DNA of 64,000 nucleotides. Source: Bemisia tabaci. Lineage: Eukaryota; Arthropoda; Insecta; Hemiptera; Aleyrodidae. Below, in pieces: positions 12,135 to 24,288 of the stretch; position 1 is the stretch's first letter, and each line of letters begins with the position of its first letter. The notes beneath the pieces were generated by a model. The model made no database searches and was not told the DNA's origin. It saw only the letters and a list, made by a program, of their open reading frames with translations. The position numbers were made by a program, and so were the translations under genes. Location: assembly GCF_918797505.1 (NCBI RefSeq), contig NC_092798.1, forward strand, positions 49,870,985 to 49,934,984, read 5' to 3'.

Positions 12135-12189
12135 AATGATGCGGTCAGTTTTTACTTCGTCCACCCGATCGCGCTAATTAAATTTAATT

Positions 12190-12720
12190 CAAACTGTTGA
12201 GAGGCTATTACGGATGCAGCCCCGACGCGACGCGACGCAGCAACAGTTTCTAAGTTTTGACAAATTGCTCGCTTCAATTAGGAGGTTCTCGACAGAACAG
12301 TTGGGTTTTAATTGCTGTTGGCATGCGGGCCTCCAGACCCCTCCCCAACCCCGTTTCAATTCCTCATTGCGTCTACTCGCCACCCGTCACAACCGAAAAC
12401 AGCGTACTTACTCACACTTTTCATTATACTTATGCGGTTTGTACGGTTCACTGGAACTCGGTGCCAGACCCATTCTGAATTACTACTCTTTACCTTCGAC
12501 TAATATCATTTACTACTCTCATCCTCGTTGAGTTTGACCGACGCCATTTTAGAGCTCTTTAAAAAAGTAAAGCACAAAAAAAGTAAGCCGTGTTACGGGC
12601 TATATAGACTACGCCCGGGTTCCGGGCGTAGCACTCGGAGCAATCGAAGTTACGGCTCCAGCACCAGGAACTTTCGGCCTCTGAGCCAGGAACGGACGGC
12701 ATGTCTATACAGCTGGCCCC
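12190..12720. other. GC-rich island with a short palindrome
   Basis: Non-repetitive in this window. It contains a CTACGCCCGGGTTCCGGGCG hairpin near 12607. Overlapping short ORFs on both strands show no recognisable protein. Nature unknown. Confidence 0.3.
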
Positions 12721-13159
12721 TAACTTTTTTTTCAGTGAAGGGGAAGAAATCTTACTGACGATTTTGTGACGTATTCTAACTTTCAAAGGCGCAGCCCCCC
12801 CCCCCCTTCGGTGACAGGTGTGTACAATACGTCGAGGAGATGCCAATAGGTCAATCTGAAGAGTGTCCCTCCACCTCGCATTTTAAATAGTTTCCTATTT
12901 TAAGCCATAGAAAAAAAATGGGATGGTTACATTTATGGGCATCTTGGAAAAAAGTTGACCACACAAGAGGGTACAGACTTTTTTATCGTCGATTTTCCCG
13001 ATAATATTGTGGTTAGCGAAAAAAGTCATACTTCAAAAACTGACTAAAGTTATATTTTGTGTTGTCTTACGTTAAAAACTACGGTCTCCGTCCGGTTTTC
13101 AACACTGTTTTCTATAATTTGAATCGGATTCATCCCACTTACGTCACGGAGATAAGTAA

Positions 13160-13610
13160 TCGGAAATTTTAAAAGTTCTTCATACCTCACCCTCTTTAAA
13201 TTTTGACCGAAAAATTGGAAATTGCAAGCATCGCGATTTTTTCTTTATGACTAGTCTTGACAGCCTCAAGAATTTTTCGGAAAAATGTTAAAAGTTCTCC
13301 ATTGCCAATCCCCTGTCCCCTTTAGGATTTGACTAAAAAATCAGAAACACCGAAAATTGCCACCACCTTATTTTTTCCTCCACGGCCGGCCAGTCTTAAC
13401 TATATCAAGCATTTTTCGAGTTTCCCTAAAAGTTCTCCATCAACCACCTCCTGCTCCCTCGAAGATTTTACTAAAAAATCGGAAATTGCGAAGGGTCTAA
13501 TTTTTTTCCTTTTTACTCAGTATTAACGGCTATCAATCCTTGGAAGTTCTCTAACTCCAACCAGTCCACCCCCTTCCCTCTTCAAGATTTGACTATAGCA
13601 ACGTTCCTGG
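13160..13610 (+). repeat. Diverged tandem repeat, about four units
   Basis: AAAAGTTCTxCAT recurs near 13170, 13288, 13427 and (diverged) 13543, spaced 116-139 bp. Each is followed by a C-rich block and TTTGACTAAAAAAT-type sequence with GGAAATTGC. Confidence 0.7.
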
Positions 13611-13619
13611 TCGCAATAC

Positions 13620-14150
13620 TCGTAACCAAAAGCCCTAGGATCCTGCCAAAGTCGCTCTGTACACGTCGCATCGGGGGCTGAAGGGTGGAAGTTAACTTGG
13701 CCCGGTTGACTTTGATCAATGCAAACTCGGGCGTCTCTACGTGGTCACCGGATGATTGCCTGTCACGCGTCACGCTCGCCGAAGCTCGGCCGGAAAGACG
13801 TAAGTGCATTCACGCATGAGCCACGGTTGACACACGCTCTTACGGGTCTCGGGGCTCACCCCGGGTTGGACTTACGGCTCTATTCCGTAACGCGACAGAG
13901 CTGGAGCCGGAACTCACCGCGAGGACGAGGAGGGTGAGGATGCGTTCGGCCAAGATGAGCGGTCGCGGGTTGCGGGTTGCGGTCGAGCCGACGGAAGGCG
14001 CACCGAAGCGAGGGGGAGCTCCGACAGCTTTGTTCGTTTGTCGCCAAGCTCATTTCCTTAGTTGGAGGAGGTGTCTTCCTTATTCGGGCCTCGCGCCGTT
14101 GCCACATCGTCATGAGGTGGGCATTCATTCTCCGACATCGGCGACAAAAT
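13620..14150. other. GC-rich single-copy island
   Basis: Short overlapping ORFs occur on both strands, none with a recognisable domain or splice-bounded exon. It could be a regulatory or transcribed non-coding element. Confidence 0.3.
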
Positions 14151-14519
14151 AGACCACATTTTGCAATTAGGAAATAGTATTTTAGGCTCGTTTAAAAAAC
14201 AGCGTATGTGCTAATAACATTACGACGCACGGTGGAGCGAAGCATAGGAATGCCTGGTCATCGCCTTACCACCCAACTTGTTTCGGTTATTCCACTCGTT
14301 CCCATGGGAATTTCGTGTTGAATCCAGGTTTCCGTATGTTTTTTAGATCGTAGAATTCATTTTTGACCTTAATTTACTGAATACGATGACGTAAATATGC
14401 AATTTTGCGCGTTCTTTCAAAATTTTTGTGGAAACATTAAAAGATAAGTTTTTCAAAGATTTTCACTCGTTCTTATGGGCATTTCGTGTTGGAACTTGGT
14501 GACTGTGTGACGTAGACCA

Positions 14520-14890
14520 ATGCTTGCTTCCTCTTCTTCTACTTCTCCTGCTTTCTCTCCTTCATCATCCTCTTCGTCATTTTCAGTTTCTTTTCTCTCC
14601 TTGCATTTATCCTTCTTTTACTTCTTCCTTTTTTATCTTTTTCTCTCTTGTTTTTTGTTGTCCTCTTTTTCCTCTATACTTCTTCTTCTTCTTCTTCTTC
14701 ATTTCCGTCTTCTTTTCTTATTTTTTCTTCTTCAATTTATTCTCTTCCCTCCTCTCTCCCCTCTTCTTGTTCTAAATTTCCCTCTATTTCTTCCTCTTCT
14801 TCTTTTTAATCTTCTTCCTCCTTTGCTACTGGTTCGATCTTCATCTTCCTTTCCCACTTTGATGTCCTCTACCATATCTAATGTCCATGT
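14520..14890 (+). repeat. Pyrimidine tract (CTT/TTC-rich)
   Basis: About 370 nt almost purely C and T on the plus strand. It yields a spurious Ser/Phe/Leu-rich 136-residue ORF. A similar tract is at 63240-63640. Confidence 0.9.
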
Positions 14891-15967
14891 CTTTGATGTG
14901 TTCTTTTCGGATAGGTGCTTTAACGCATGAACCGAAAGTATTAATTCCTAATTAAAAAATGCAATCCAAATAGTATGTAGTAATGCATAGTAAAATATTG
15001 ATGGTGCACCGACTTCTCCCGCACTTTCCTTGCGACATTACGCGTTGACGCGGCTTTGCGCCGTGTCAAATTACCGTAGATTTCTGGATACCACTATCCG
15101 TACTCTACGCCTGTAATGATTGCATACACAAAATATCGAAGGCGCTATAATTTAGAGACTTTACGCTGCTGTCTCTCCCATAGTGTCAAAGTTTCTTTAG
15201 GAGATCTTCAGGCTGATGAGAAACTCGTTATTATAATGTTACCCTCAAGTGCTTTTTTAAGCAAAAAAAGTTATTTTAAGCTTTTGAAGTCCAAGAATTA
15301 ACAAAAATATTTGAAAAGAGAAAAATTAACGTCCCTATTCCGAATCACAAGATCTGCAGAATACAAAATCATGCAGGTTTACTTTTCCCAACATTGAATC
15401 GTTTAAGTCAATTTTGCAACCTTGGAATGGAGTTACGTTCTTTCGTGCGGGAATCAAAGATGCATCCATTTAATATTTTTACGTGGAGAAAAGAAAGCGG
15501 TAGTCACATCTTGATGGTTGTTTCCCCGTGACGTAGATCGGTACAATACGTCGTCGATATTTCAGCAAAATCTGAAATTTAAATCCGACTGAAACACAAA
15601 CCATAACGTCCGTTTTTTTGCTCAGATCAATTGAAAGTATAATTTCAATCACTTGCTATATAATGACTTTTTTCCACAAACGACACAATTTTCCAAGTAA
15701 AACTATGATAAAAACCGTTCGTACCGATCTGCGTCATCAACAAAATCCAAGACTCCCGAAATGCAACTCCCTGCTTTTTTTCTTAACGTACATCCATTTC
15801 CCAAAAAGGGACGTATATGCAAAGATGGAAATTGAAATCTCGAAAGGTTCACATAAATTTCACAAAATTTGAAATTTGTTAATTTTTATCGGCTTAATCG
15901 GAAGTTCAGAGAGCGGTTCAGGTGGTTTCCGTGTTGATGCGGCAGTATTATACTACCCTGCTGAACC

Positions 15968-16183
15968 CTGGTAAAAAAAAGTCGCATGGATCTAGAGTCC
16001 AGAATCTTGAAAACAAGGACAAGAAAAAATACTCTTGACTTTTGCTTGAATCCAAAAGAAATCCGCTTAAAGTAAGAGGCTTGGTTCTCGATTACAGCAA
16101 AAATCCTATTGAATTAAGAGTATTTTTTCTTGTCCTTGTTTTCAAGATTCTGGACTCTAGATCCAAGCTACTTTTTTCCAGTG
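15968..16183. repeat. Family D foldback, copy 1
   Basis: The palindrome is bounded by CCTGGTAAAA and TTTTTTCCAGTG with TGGATCTAGAGTCCAGA inner arms and the AGAGGCTTGGTTCTxGATT centre. Confidence 0.85.
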
Positions 16184-16390
16184 AGGCGCTATACACGAAG
16201 GGGGCGCAAAAGGGATCGAGTTTAGAGAAAAAAGCCCCAACCTATAACCTCTAAATCAAATGAAGCATTAGCAACACGTGAATGTTTTAGGCTTGGGGTG
16301 AAAAATGTCAAAATCGAAAATCATTCTTTCTTGGCGTTTCTTAACCTCCTGAATGCATCCCTAAAAGTTTCGACAAATTTCATGAAATTC

Positions 16391-16618
16391 ACTGGGGAAA
16401 AAAAAACACATTGGATCTAGAGTCTAGACTCTTAAGAACATCGATAAGAAAAAGGACTCTTGATTCAATCAGAATCTAGCTTAAATCAAGAACCAAGCCT
16501 CTTAATTTAAGCGGATTTTGTTTTGATTCAAGCAAAAATCCGATTGAATCAAGAGTATTTTTTCTTGTCAATGATTTCAAGAGTCTGGACTCTAGATCCA
16601 ATGTGTTTTTTTCCAGTG
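16391..16618. repeat. Family D foldback, copy 2
   Basis: Bounded by CACTGGGGAAAAA and TTTTTTTCCAGTG with TTGGATCTAGAGTCTAGACT arms. It lies about 200 bp from copy 1. Confidence 0.88.
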
Positions 16619-16739
16619 TTTCTCGTGAATAAATTTCATGAAATGTTCCATCTCTGCTTATCTACTGTGCTCGGCTGAAGTTTGGCAAATATGATGGAGA
16701 TTAAGACAATGCTGACTGGTTCATGACGAGGAGGCAACA

Positions 16740-17030
16740 GGCATCTGCGTGACACTTTGTCGCCCTGTCAGCATCACTGCCTCCGAAATCTTAACAACAT
16801 ACCGCCCCGCGGCCCGCGGCGTCACTTCGCCCCACGGCTCAACACCATCCCCGACCCCCACACTTGCTTAACCGCACCGTCTCCACGTCCCACGCCCTGG
16901 TTACCAGTTCAATTAGACTCGCCTCCAGTTCTCCGAAAGAAAAATCAACTCTCGCTTGACTTCAATTATACCGCCGATCCCCTCCCCTTTCTCACGGAGC
17001 CCCTCTTACATGCACGGTAAAAAGTAGCGG
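16740..17030. other. GC-rich island
   Basis: A C-rich single-copy segment with proline-rich spurious translations. No splice-bounded coding exon was found. Confidence 0.3.
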
Positions 17031-18410
17031 AACACTTTGGGATCTGGACGTATTAGAACTGATTTTGGATGGGGTGTACTTTAAGAAATTAATCGCATTT
17101 AACAGATGATGGCAGTGGCGTAAATGTTGCACCCGAAAAACAGAAAATTATATCGCTCCATGAGCTTTGATCAAATGGTGTTGAGAACCTATTCGTAGAA
17201 ATCGCCCATCTACAGTTCGCCTTCAATTTTGCTACGTAGGCAACATACTCACATCGGAGCGCGAAAAGTTACCTATTCGGAAAAACACAGACCAATCTGG
17301 TTCCATACATTTTGATTTAATCAATAGATCAACCGTTGACCAATCGACAGACATATTACTCTTGAGGTTCGCCTTCAATTTCGCCATATAGGCAATAAAT
17401 ATACCACAAGGTGTGAATAGTTATCATTTCGAAAAAGATAAATATTTCGATCAATGAGCTTTGAACTGATGAAGATGTTGTGAACTTATTTGTATACATC
17501 GTATTTTATTTCAAAGCGTACCTGCTTTTTCGTTAGGTAATATTGCTAGGACCAGAAAAATTGCAGTTTGAAAAGTACTCGCTTACGTAAAATGAGAATT
17601 TTGAAAGTTGAGCCGGTAGTTTTTACAAGTTTTTCTTTTTTTCGAATACAGTTTTTTCCGATAGAGTCGCTAGTCGGGAGTAATTCCGTCATTTTCCCCC
17701 CTTTTTTTCTCTTTTTGTTGTGAATTATGGCAACGATTTTGGATCAAAATTCACAAATGAATTCTTAAATTGAAGGGAGATTTCAGAAGATCCAAAGAGA
17801 TGGTTTAACTGTGTAAACTGGTGAGAAAAAACTCACTTTCAGGGACTCAGCAGTTTAGGTCAGGAATGCTGATCCTTCGCCGAGTGATAAATATACGCGT
17901 AGCTACGATTGATCTTCAAAGTGTGTCAAATTGAATTTCTGGGTCACTCATTTGTAAACTCATCCCAGGCGATCAATCGAGCGGTGTTGATCTCGGGAAT
18001 TAACCTTTATTCTGCGTTAAGCCGTTAATGCGCAGTTCATGATATATTGCTTTTGCTTGGCAATGAAGAGAGGTATCATAATTTCATGGTCATGTGTGAA
18101 CAAAAATTAAAACGGAAGGCAAATGCCGTGAAGCTAAAGGTACAAACGGGAAACCGTGAGCTTAGGGTGAGCCGTAGAGCGGAGGGAAAATTGGGGATGA
18201 ATGAAAATTATACCGCACTCTATCGGTAAAAGTTCGAACTTTTCTCCTCGTAAGACGGTACATGCCCACCCTCTGTAGGTGTGGAGTTGAAGTTGCGTGA
18301 AGGAGTGTCGAACATTGCCACGTTTAGGGAAAACGTCGTTTATACATTAAATTCGACATTTCTGGGAAAACCTATCTGTGCTTTTCCTGAAACTTCTTAG
18401 AAAATTCTAC

Positions 18411-18660
18411 TCACAATGCCTTGCTAAGGAAGAACGTCTTATAAACATTCGAGAGTAACCAAATTTCCCCTGATAAAACATGTATTCTTGACGACATTCA
18501 TGCATATTTTTCCTTGAAATTTTCAGATATTTTAGATTAAAGTGCGTAAAAAATTGTCAGAAAATTTTGGAAAAAAGTATTCACAATTTTCCCTGTAAAT
18601 TTGGTTTTTATCGGAGGAAACTTGGCAACGTCCTCCTACAGCCCCTCAGGAAGTTGGCCT
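18411..18660. mobile_element. Family A MITE, diverged
   Basis: The left TIR TTGCTAAGGAAGAACGTCTT and right AGGAAACTTGGCAACGTCCT are present. The terminal bases at the right are eroded, so no target duplication is visible. Confidence 0.65.
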
Positions 18661-19339
18661 TTCGTCCAAATAAAATATAATTTTTCCCCCTTTTCTTTCT
18701 CTAACTTGTATACTTCTTTTCTGAGGAGTTAAGTATCATGAAAATCACTACCAATCAAAGGTAAGAATTTAAGTCTATGGCAGACCCCACCCGACACAAG
18801 GTTCAACTTTAGTGGGTGGATAGATTGTATGCGAATACAATTTTAGTATGTAAATTTTTTGAATTTAATCTTGAATATTGAAGTTACGAGTGAAAATTTT
18901 GCAACGTTAGGATGTAGTTGCGCTCCTCTGTTCAAAAAACCGAATCATGATTCAAGAGGCCAAATTCCTCTGTTTTTTTTCGAAATGTATAGGTTTGCTC
19001 CATTTATTCGACGTCGATCAAAACGACAAAGATGTCGGGTGCGCGAGTTACATCGTAAGTGTGTTGCACGCATCTCGTCCGTAATTGACAGTGATCCTTC
19101 CGGCTGCAATGCAAAGCTGACAATCGCACGAACGAAGTCTATTATTATAACTAGTCGGACGTTGACAAATGAGATTGTTGTTCGCGGTGTAACAAGCATT
19201 GTCACCAATCCACGACACAATTCGTCGCCCTCCCGTCAAAAGCACGCAACTCCATTATCAAGCGGGCTTTGGAAAGCGTAGAGTTGCACGGACAACGAGG
19301 ACAGTTTCAAAGGATAGTTGAGCTCTTTTGACAGTAGAT

Positions 19340-19489
19340 TTTAACTCTACATAGACGTATTTCTGTCAAACGGAACTATATGCATTATGACGTGAGCCCT
19401 GCTATGAAAGTATTCTTATGGGTCTCAGGGCTCATGTCATAATGCGTATAGTTCCGTTTGGCAGAAATACGTCTATGTGGAGGCAGAAC
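19340..19489. repeat. F'-type hairpin, about 150 bp
   Basis: The arms carry AGACGTATTTCTGTCAAACG and its inverse, then TGACGTGAGCCCTG and CAGGGCTCATGTCA. It is related to 62644-62765. Confidence 0.75.
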
Positions 19490-19752
19490 ACCTACAAGTT
19501 CGAGCTGGCTGAACGATGTAGGTACATCCGCGAAGTGCCTAATCCTGGGTTCGCTGCGGGCATGCGGCCGTCGGTGCAAAAATTGAGCCGCGGAATTATA
19601 CGGTGAGCTTTGATTGAGGAAAAAGACTCTAAGCTTGGACTGCAAAGTTTAGAATAAAAATAGTCAAACTCGTGTTTATATGAGAACTGGGTCAAACATT
19701 TACATGAGCGTGTGCAGCGTATGCAGAGACAATATAATTACGAAGGCCCGCA

Positions 19753-20700
19753 CTGCCATGGTAAGAAAAAACACCATATGAGTCTTTAGACGTTGTCAAA
19801 TATTCCCCGTTAAAATGCAAATTTTCAGAAAAATTCGTGAAAATCCCCCCCTCCCTCCATTTTTAGAGAATTTCATTCGTAATTCAAGCTGAAGTATCTG
19901 GTAAGAGTAAGGGTTTTGGAAATAAATATTGGATACATTTTGTTAACTTGAGTTTATAAGCATTACCCTTTGAATTTAAATAAAATTAATCAATTTTAGT
20001 AAGTTAACGAAAGATTAAGTTAAATTATACAATAATATTAGTTTGTCAAATTAAAGTTAGAATATTAAACCTAATAAAAAAAGTGCCCCAGTTTCAGGAA
20101 ATTAAGGGTTTTTATTCAAATGTGGTCTAAACAAAACCTCATGATGAGACAATTTTCCTGTACAAATTTTAACTTGATTTCAAATATCGTTATAGCTCTC
20201 TAATGTTACAATGTTTATATTTTTTCGCTATGGGTGAATACTAATATTTTGACGTTCCACAGTTAGAGGAACAACCTATGTTGATCCTATCTATTTTCTG
20301 AGACACAATAACACCATCTGATGCTGCTGGGTCTCAGAAAACTAAAATTCAACTATATCAGTTAAAGTTTTTTTTTTGTTTTTGTTTTTTTTTTTTTTTT
20401 TTAACCGAGGAGCCCTGAAACATCAGAATACATCGATAGTAAAATAAGACAACTTCGCAAGGATGTACTTTTAAAACGAGCTTTTAATTCAATTTAATAC
20501 TTTTACAAGAGGAATGTCTTATCATGAGGTCTCGCTTAGGCAACATTAGAACCAAATCTCTGAATTCCTTTGAAAAGGCCCAAAATGCTCTTTTTTGACA
20601 GGCTCTAGCGTTTACTCATAACGGTCTTTAAAAATGTATACATTAATTTCTTGGGGAATTTGGGAACGTACGAGAGTTGACGTGGCGTTTTTCCTTAAAC
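19753..20700. mobile_element. Family A ends flanking an AT-rich insert
   Basis: CTGCCATGGTAAGAAAAAAC at the left and GTGGCGTTTTTCCTTAAAC at the right are family-A ends, but 945 bp apart. The interior (about 19930-20600) is very AT-rich and includes a T-rich run at 20368-20402, suggesting a later insertion. Confidence 0.5.
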
Positions 20701-20823
20701 CTTTATTTCCTGGATCCAGTTAAAAATTCTCTCATATGTTTGAACTTTTGTCTGAATTTAACGAACTTACAAAAAATGCATTGACACCAGATCCCATTCC
20801 TTGTTGCGTTAACAAATGAAAGC

Positions 20824-21072
20824 AGGCGCGTCTCGGAAGAACACTGTATGAGACATCAGGCCTTGCCAAATTTCTCTCAACCAATCACGAATTTTCAGGA
20901 TTTGTGAATATTTCCCCTCCGATTTTTGAGAGGATTTTGTTCGTAAATCAATCTAAAAAGCCTGACAATTTCAAAGGAAAACACCCATAAGTTTCTTCAA
21001 GAATGAAATTTTCTCAGAGGAAATTTGGCAAAATTCGAATGCTCATACGGGCATCCTCACTTGGCACGGTAG
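20824..21072. mobile_element. Family A MITE
   Basis: Ends TCTCGGAAGAACACTGTATG and GCATCCTCACTTGGCACGGT with GCCAAATTT and AAATTTGGC subterminal blocks. Confidence 0.7.
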
Positions 21073-21385
21073 TATATCTCTCACGTCTCCCTCAACGCCG
21101 TTTATAAGTCGGCGCCAATAGTCGGGAAAGAATCCGTTTGCTACCACCCCCAAGAGACAAAACTTCACATTTTAATTACAAAATAGACAGGACAATCGAG
21201 TCTTTGAGTAATTAAGCGAAGTTTCAAATGAAATCCGCTCCGCAGCGGATAATCCCCGCTCTCCAATTTTAATAACGCTTTGAGTGCACTAGCGCACCTG
21301 CACCTTCCCTAGTTTCTCCGGCTCCAGCTGCTCTAAGGAACTTTTAATTGATACGCATCGTTCGACCTCCCCAAGAATCCGATCC

Positions 21386-21545
21386 AGCGTGACTGATCGA
21401 TTATCGATATTTCCCCATTTGAAGCTATGGTAAAGAATCGATTTTGAAGGTGCTCGTAGCATACGATCCTTTTCTATAGGTTTAAACGGTAGATCGATCG
21501 ATGTATCTCAAAGCATTCCACGCCTCTGAACTTCAAGATTCAAAA
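21386..21545 (-). repeat. Family J repeat, copy 2 (inverted)
   Basis: Shows GACTGATCGATTATCGATAT, then AAGCTATGGTAAAGAATCGA, the reverse of the 5060-5226 copy. Confidence 0.7.
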
Positions 21546-22380
21546 TTACGCCCTGCGAAACTTCAGTGGATGACAGCTCAGATCAAGGTTTGATTCCTGC
21601 GGCAAAAATTACTTCGTCGATTGTAGTGAAGTAAACTTACTGTGTTTTCTCCTACTGGGTCGACTGTCTTGTCTTGGGCATTGTTTCGCTTGTCCAGATC
21701 TACTTTGAGTTTTGACGGGATGACGAATAATCAGGACGGTGCGGTCTGTTTCGAAGCGCGCTGCTTCGAAAGGAGTTTTATGTTTAGGGACAGAACTTGC
21801 CGCTATGTTGCGCCACTTCACGTAGGAAGAAAAGCTTCCGTATTATATTTCCTCATCGGACTTCTATTTACGACAGTAGGAATTTTCGTTGTCCAGCCAG
21901 GGATCTGATTACGACAATCAGAATTTCACACTGGCACAAGAAGAAATCCGGTTGTCTCGATTAAAATTACGATGAAGAAACCATCAACAAGATGTTGTTA
22001 TAAATTATCTTGGGAATTTTTTCTCATGCAATCGGTGTCTTCAGGAAGAGATACAATTCCACTATACAATAAAATATTTACATTTAAGGACGAATCATTC
22101 CGAGTAATAGCGTAGATACTAAGTCATGTGTATGGCATAATTTTTCATCACATTTCAAAAACATTAACCTTAAAGCAACGCAACGTGAAGGCAGTTTTTG
22201 CTCTCGAATCAAGATGGATCATCCATCTCAGAGAAATATACACAAAAAGAGCCATTGATTCAACTGAAAAACACAAAAAATGAGCAAACGAGGTTAAAAA
22301 CAAACAAATTAAATGCTTAGGGCGTTTTGAGGTGGTTTCAACCCATTCTTCGACTTGGAAACAAGAAATACGAATATATA

Positions 22381-22625
22381 AGGGGCTTGGACAAGGAGCA
22401 TTAGTGCAGTTTTTGCAATTTTGAGAAATACGTGTTTGATGTTTCGAAATTAAGTGGATCCTCATGGCAAAAAGAAAGTGCAAGCATGACTTTTTGATGC
22501 TTAGAAATTGGAATTTGGGAGCGAATTTTTTACAGAATATGCACTAAGACTAGTTTTACTTGAAATCATTAATATGTCAATTTTTTCAAAAACTGCACTT
22601 ATGCGCCTTGTCCTCTAAGCTCCTC
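22381..22625. mobile_element. Family B MITE, copy 3
   Basis: The left AGGGGCTTGGACAAGGAGCA and right TGCGCCTTGTCCTCTAAGC ends bound it. ATAT near both ends may be a 4-bp duplication. It ends 160 bp from sidestep exon C. Confidence 0.8.
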
Positions 22626-22784
22626 ATATAAAATTATAGAAATCACAAAAAAACGATCGAGCCTCCATTTGTGATAACAAAAAAAGGCTTTTTTGTCTTG
22701 GTCGCCCATTGTCTTGTGTTTTTTAGTTCATCTCAAAATTGAAAACTCATCGCGATAATTAAAAAAATTTGTAGGAGAGCTTAC

Positions 22785-22895
22785 CTCCAGTGACAAGACA
22801 AGTAAGGTGGAGATCGTAGCCTTCGAAGTAAGGTCCCGCGATAGCATCCATCTGTTTGCCTTGCATATCCATTATCACAGGCGTAGAAGGCGGCA
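22785..22895 (-). CDS. side-like: Sidestep-family gene, coding exon C (Ig1-Ig2 linker and Ig2 B strand)
   Basis: Internal exon of 111 nt (37 codons), phase 1 at both ends. The acceptor is TTTCTTGCAG and the donor GGAG|GTAAGC. Translation from the exon B junction gives VPPSTPVIMD, then AGPYFEGYDLHLTCLVTG. VPP-x-x-P-VI is the usual Sidestep Ig1-Ig2 linker, AGPY-x-EG-x-x-L precedes the Ig2 B-strand cysteine, and the domain continues as GGEPRP in exon D. The intron to exon B is 1107 bp. The exon has no ATG-initiated ORF in its true frame, so ORF calling misses it; the ORF overlapping it on this strand is in another frame. Confidence 0.93.
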
Positions 22896-24002
22896 CTGCA
22901 AGAAATGAAATGAGGCTTTATATTTTGGAAAAAAATTGAGGAATATTCGGTGGGTCTAGAAAACCTGGATTGCATGAATGAAACATTTTGATTTTTTCTC
23001 AAGTCTCCTTTTTATCAATGCGAAGGAAGCAGGAAGCACTATTTCCCCTCAAACATTCGGATATCGATTATAATTTCCTTAATATTCATTTATTATCAAT
23101 TAAACAGACATTAATAGGAAATCAAAGCTGGTATTAATCACGTCAGATTGGAGGTTAACATTATTCACCGCTGGAGAATTCTCATGAACATCGCTTCAGA
23201 CGAGTTTTGAATGATTGCTGCACGATGTATGTTTTCTAGCTTACATCTAGGACTGAAGGCGAAATGGACTACATTTTGCAATGAAAACCTACAATATCCA
23301 TTTCATCTGTAAATAGACGTCTGTTTATTGGGAAACTAATGTAGCATACGTTTATTTTTCAAAACTGAGCCAGAAATGGTATATCCTTATTGCAAAGCGC
23401 AGTCCAAATAGCAATCTGCTCTGCGTAGCCTCTATTCTCCTCCATGTCAATGGGTCAATTATGCTAATCACATAATCGTGTTTTGATGCTTGGTTCATGC
23501 GGATCAGTTAGAAATAATGAAATATGTCTAAACAGCAACTTCCTCTGTTCAATATTAACCAAAATCAACCGTTTCGAACAATTCCATTTATGACGTCATC
23601 CAACGCGGTAGTGGCACACTTTGTTCCTTCCACCTTGCTTTTATCTAAGTTTCACGCTGAGCAACCGGTGAAAATTGTGTGTTCCGGGATACGCACCTCT
23701 GTAATTTCACCATCGATATTTGGACCGCGTTAAACAGAAAAGAACCAAGCCACATCAGATATTGCCAAATTTAATTGGCTAATTTAATTTTTACATGAAA
23801 ACAGTCGTGCGGATTTTCGTGCAAATTTCGGTGAATTTTCTCCACAGTGCGAAGCGAATCCCTTAACATTTTCAAAAGGATCCGCACAAACATTTCCTCG
23901 TAAAAAATTAAATTGTCCAATTAAAATTGGCAATAGTTGATGTGGCTTGGTTCCTTTCTGTTAAACGCGGCGGTCCATTTATGCTTACAAAAATATTCTC
24001 AC
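22896..24002 (-). other. Sidestep intron between exons B and C
   Basis: This 1107-bp GT-AG intron holds a complete family-C element (23722-23976) and, at about 23245-23420, a degenerate repeat related to 33765-33920. The remainder is AT-rich and no further exon was seen. Confidence 0.85.
23722..23976. mobile_element. Family C MITE with ATTT target duplication
   Basis: A 255-bp element with TIRs GGACCGCGTTAAACAGAAAA and TTTCTGTTAAACGCGGCGGT (plus CC), flanked by ATTT on both sides (23718-23721, 23977-23980). It ends 26 bp from the exon B boundary. Confidence 0.88.
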
Positions 24003-24217
24003 CTGCTAAAGTTAAATTGACTCTGTAGTTCTTCGTAGGTGAGTCCATAAAGTCAACTCTACATCTGTAAATTCCTTGATCGTCATAGTTGACGTTTTTG
24101 ATGGTGAGAATAGCCTCACGATCCTCTGTTCCCATGGCCGAGGAACACCTCTCGCCCAGATCCCCGCTCACAGCCCAATGAGTCGCTTGACGAACGTTGC
24201 CTCCTCGCGCGTCCAAA
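24003..24217 (-). CDS. side-like: Sidestep-family gene, coding exon B (second half of Ig domain 1)
   Basis: Internal exon of 215 nt with acceptor TTGTTGACAG and donor GCAG|GTGAGAA, entered in phase 2 and left in phase 1. It encodes SLDARGGN..., then AILTIKNV and DDQGIYRCRVDFMDSPTKNY followed by RVNLTLA. The D-x-G-x-Y-x-C motif supplies the F-strand cysteine that pairs with the one in exon A. The CRVDF-x-x-SPT-x-N-x-R signature is characteristic of Sidestep Ig1. The open frame runs upstream past the acceptor into intron sequence (to about 24276), so a single-ORF call overstates the exon. A family-C element ends 26 bp beyond the donor and a family-E palindrome begins 71 bp outside the acceptor. 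Confidence 0.95.
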
Positions 24218-24288
24218 CTGTCAACAAAAGAACAAAAACGATTACAGCATAGTAAAAATTCAGTTTCGTCAAACATAATGTTTCCACA

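Larger units (their letters stand above)
5626..22784 (-). other. Sidestep intron between exons C and D (17.2 kb)
   Basis: The exons on either side join in phase (GGA split as G|GA), so no coding exon is required inside. The intron carries M, L, A (several), I, E, B, D, F-like and J repeats, the 14520-14900 pyrimidine tract and GC-rich islands at about 6780-7190, 12190-12720, 13600-14150 and 16740-17030. Stretches at about 10250-11250, 14900-15960, 17030-18400 and 21545-22380 show nothing I can name. Confidence 0.8.

Noticed and set aside
14520..14930. Ser/Phe/Leu-rich ORF of 136 codons
   Set aside because: It is a translation of a pyrimidine tract.
18859..19281. 140-codon ORF
   Set aside because: Its start lies in a Q-like repeat end, composition is not protein-like, and it overlaps antisense ORFs.
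23908..24276. 122-codon ORF taken as a whole protein
   Set aside because: Only 24003-24217 is exon. The N-terminal part is intron and the C-terminal part is intron plus a family C element.
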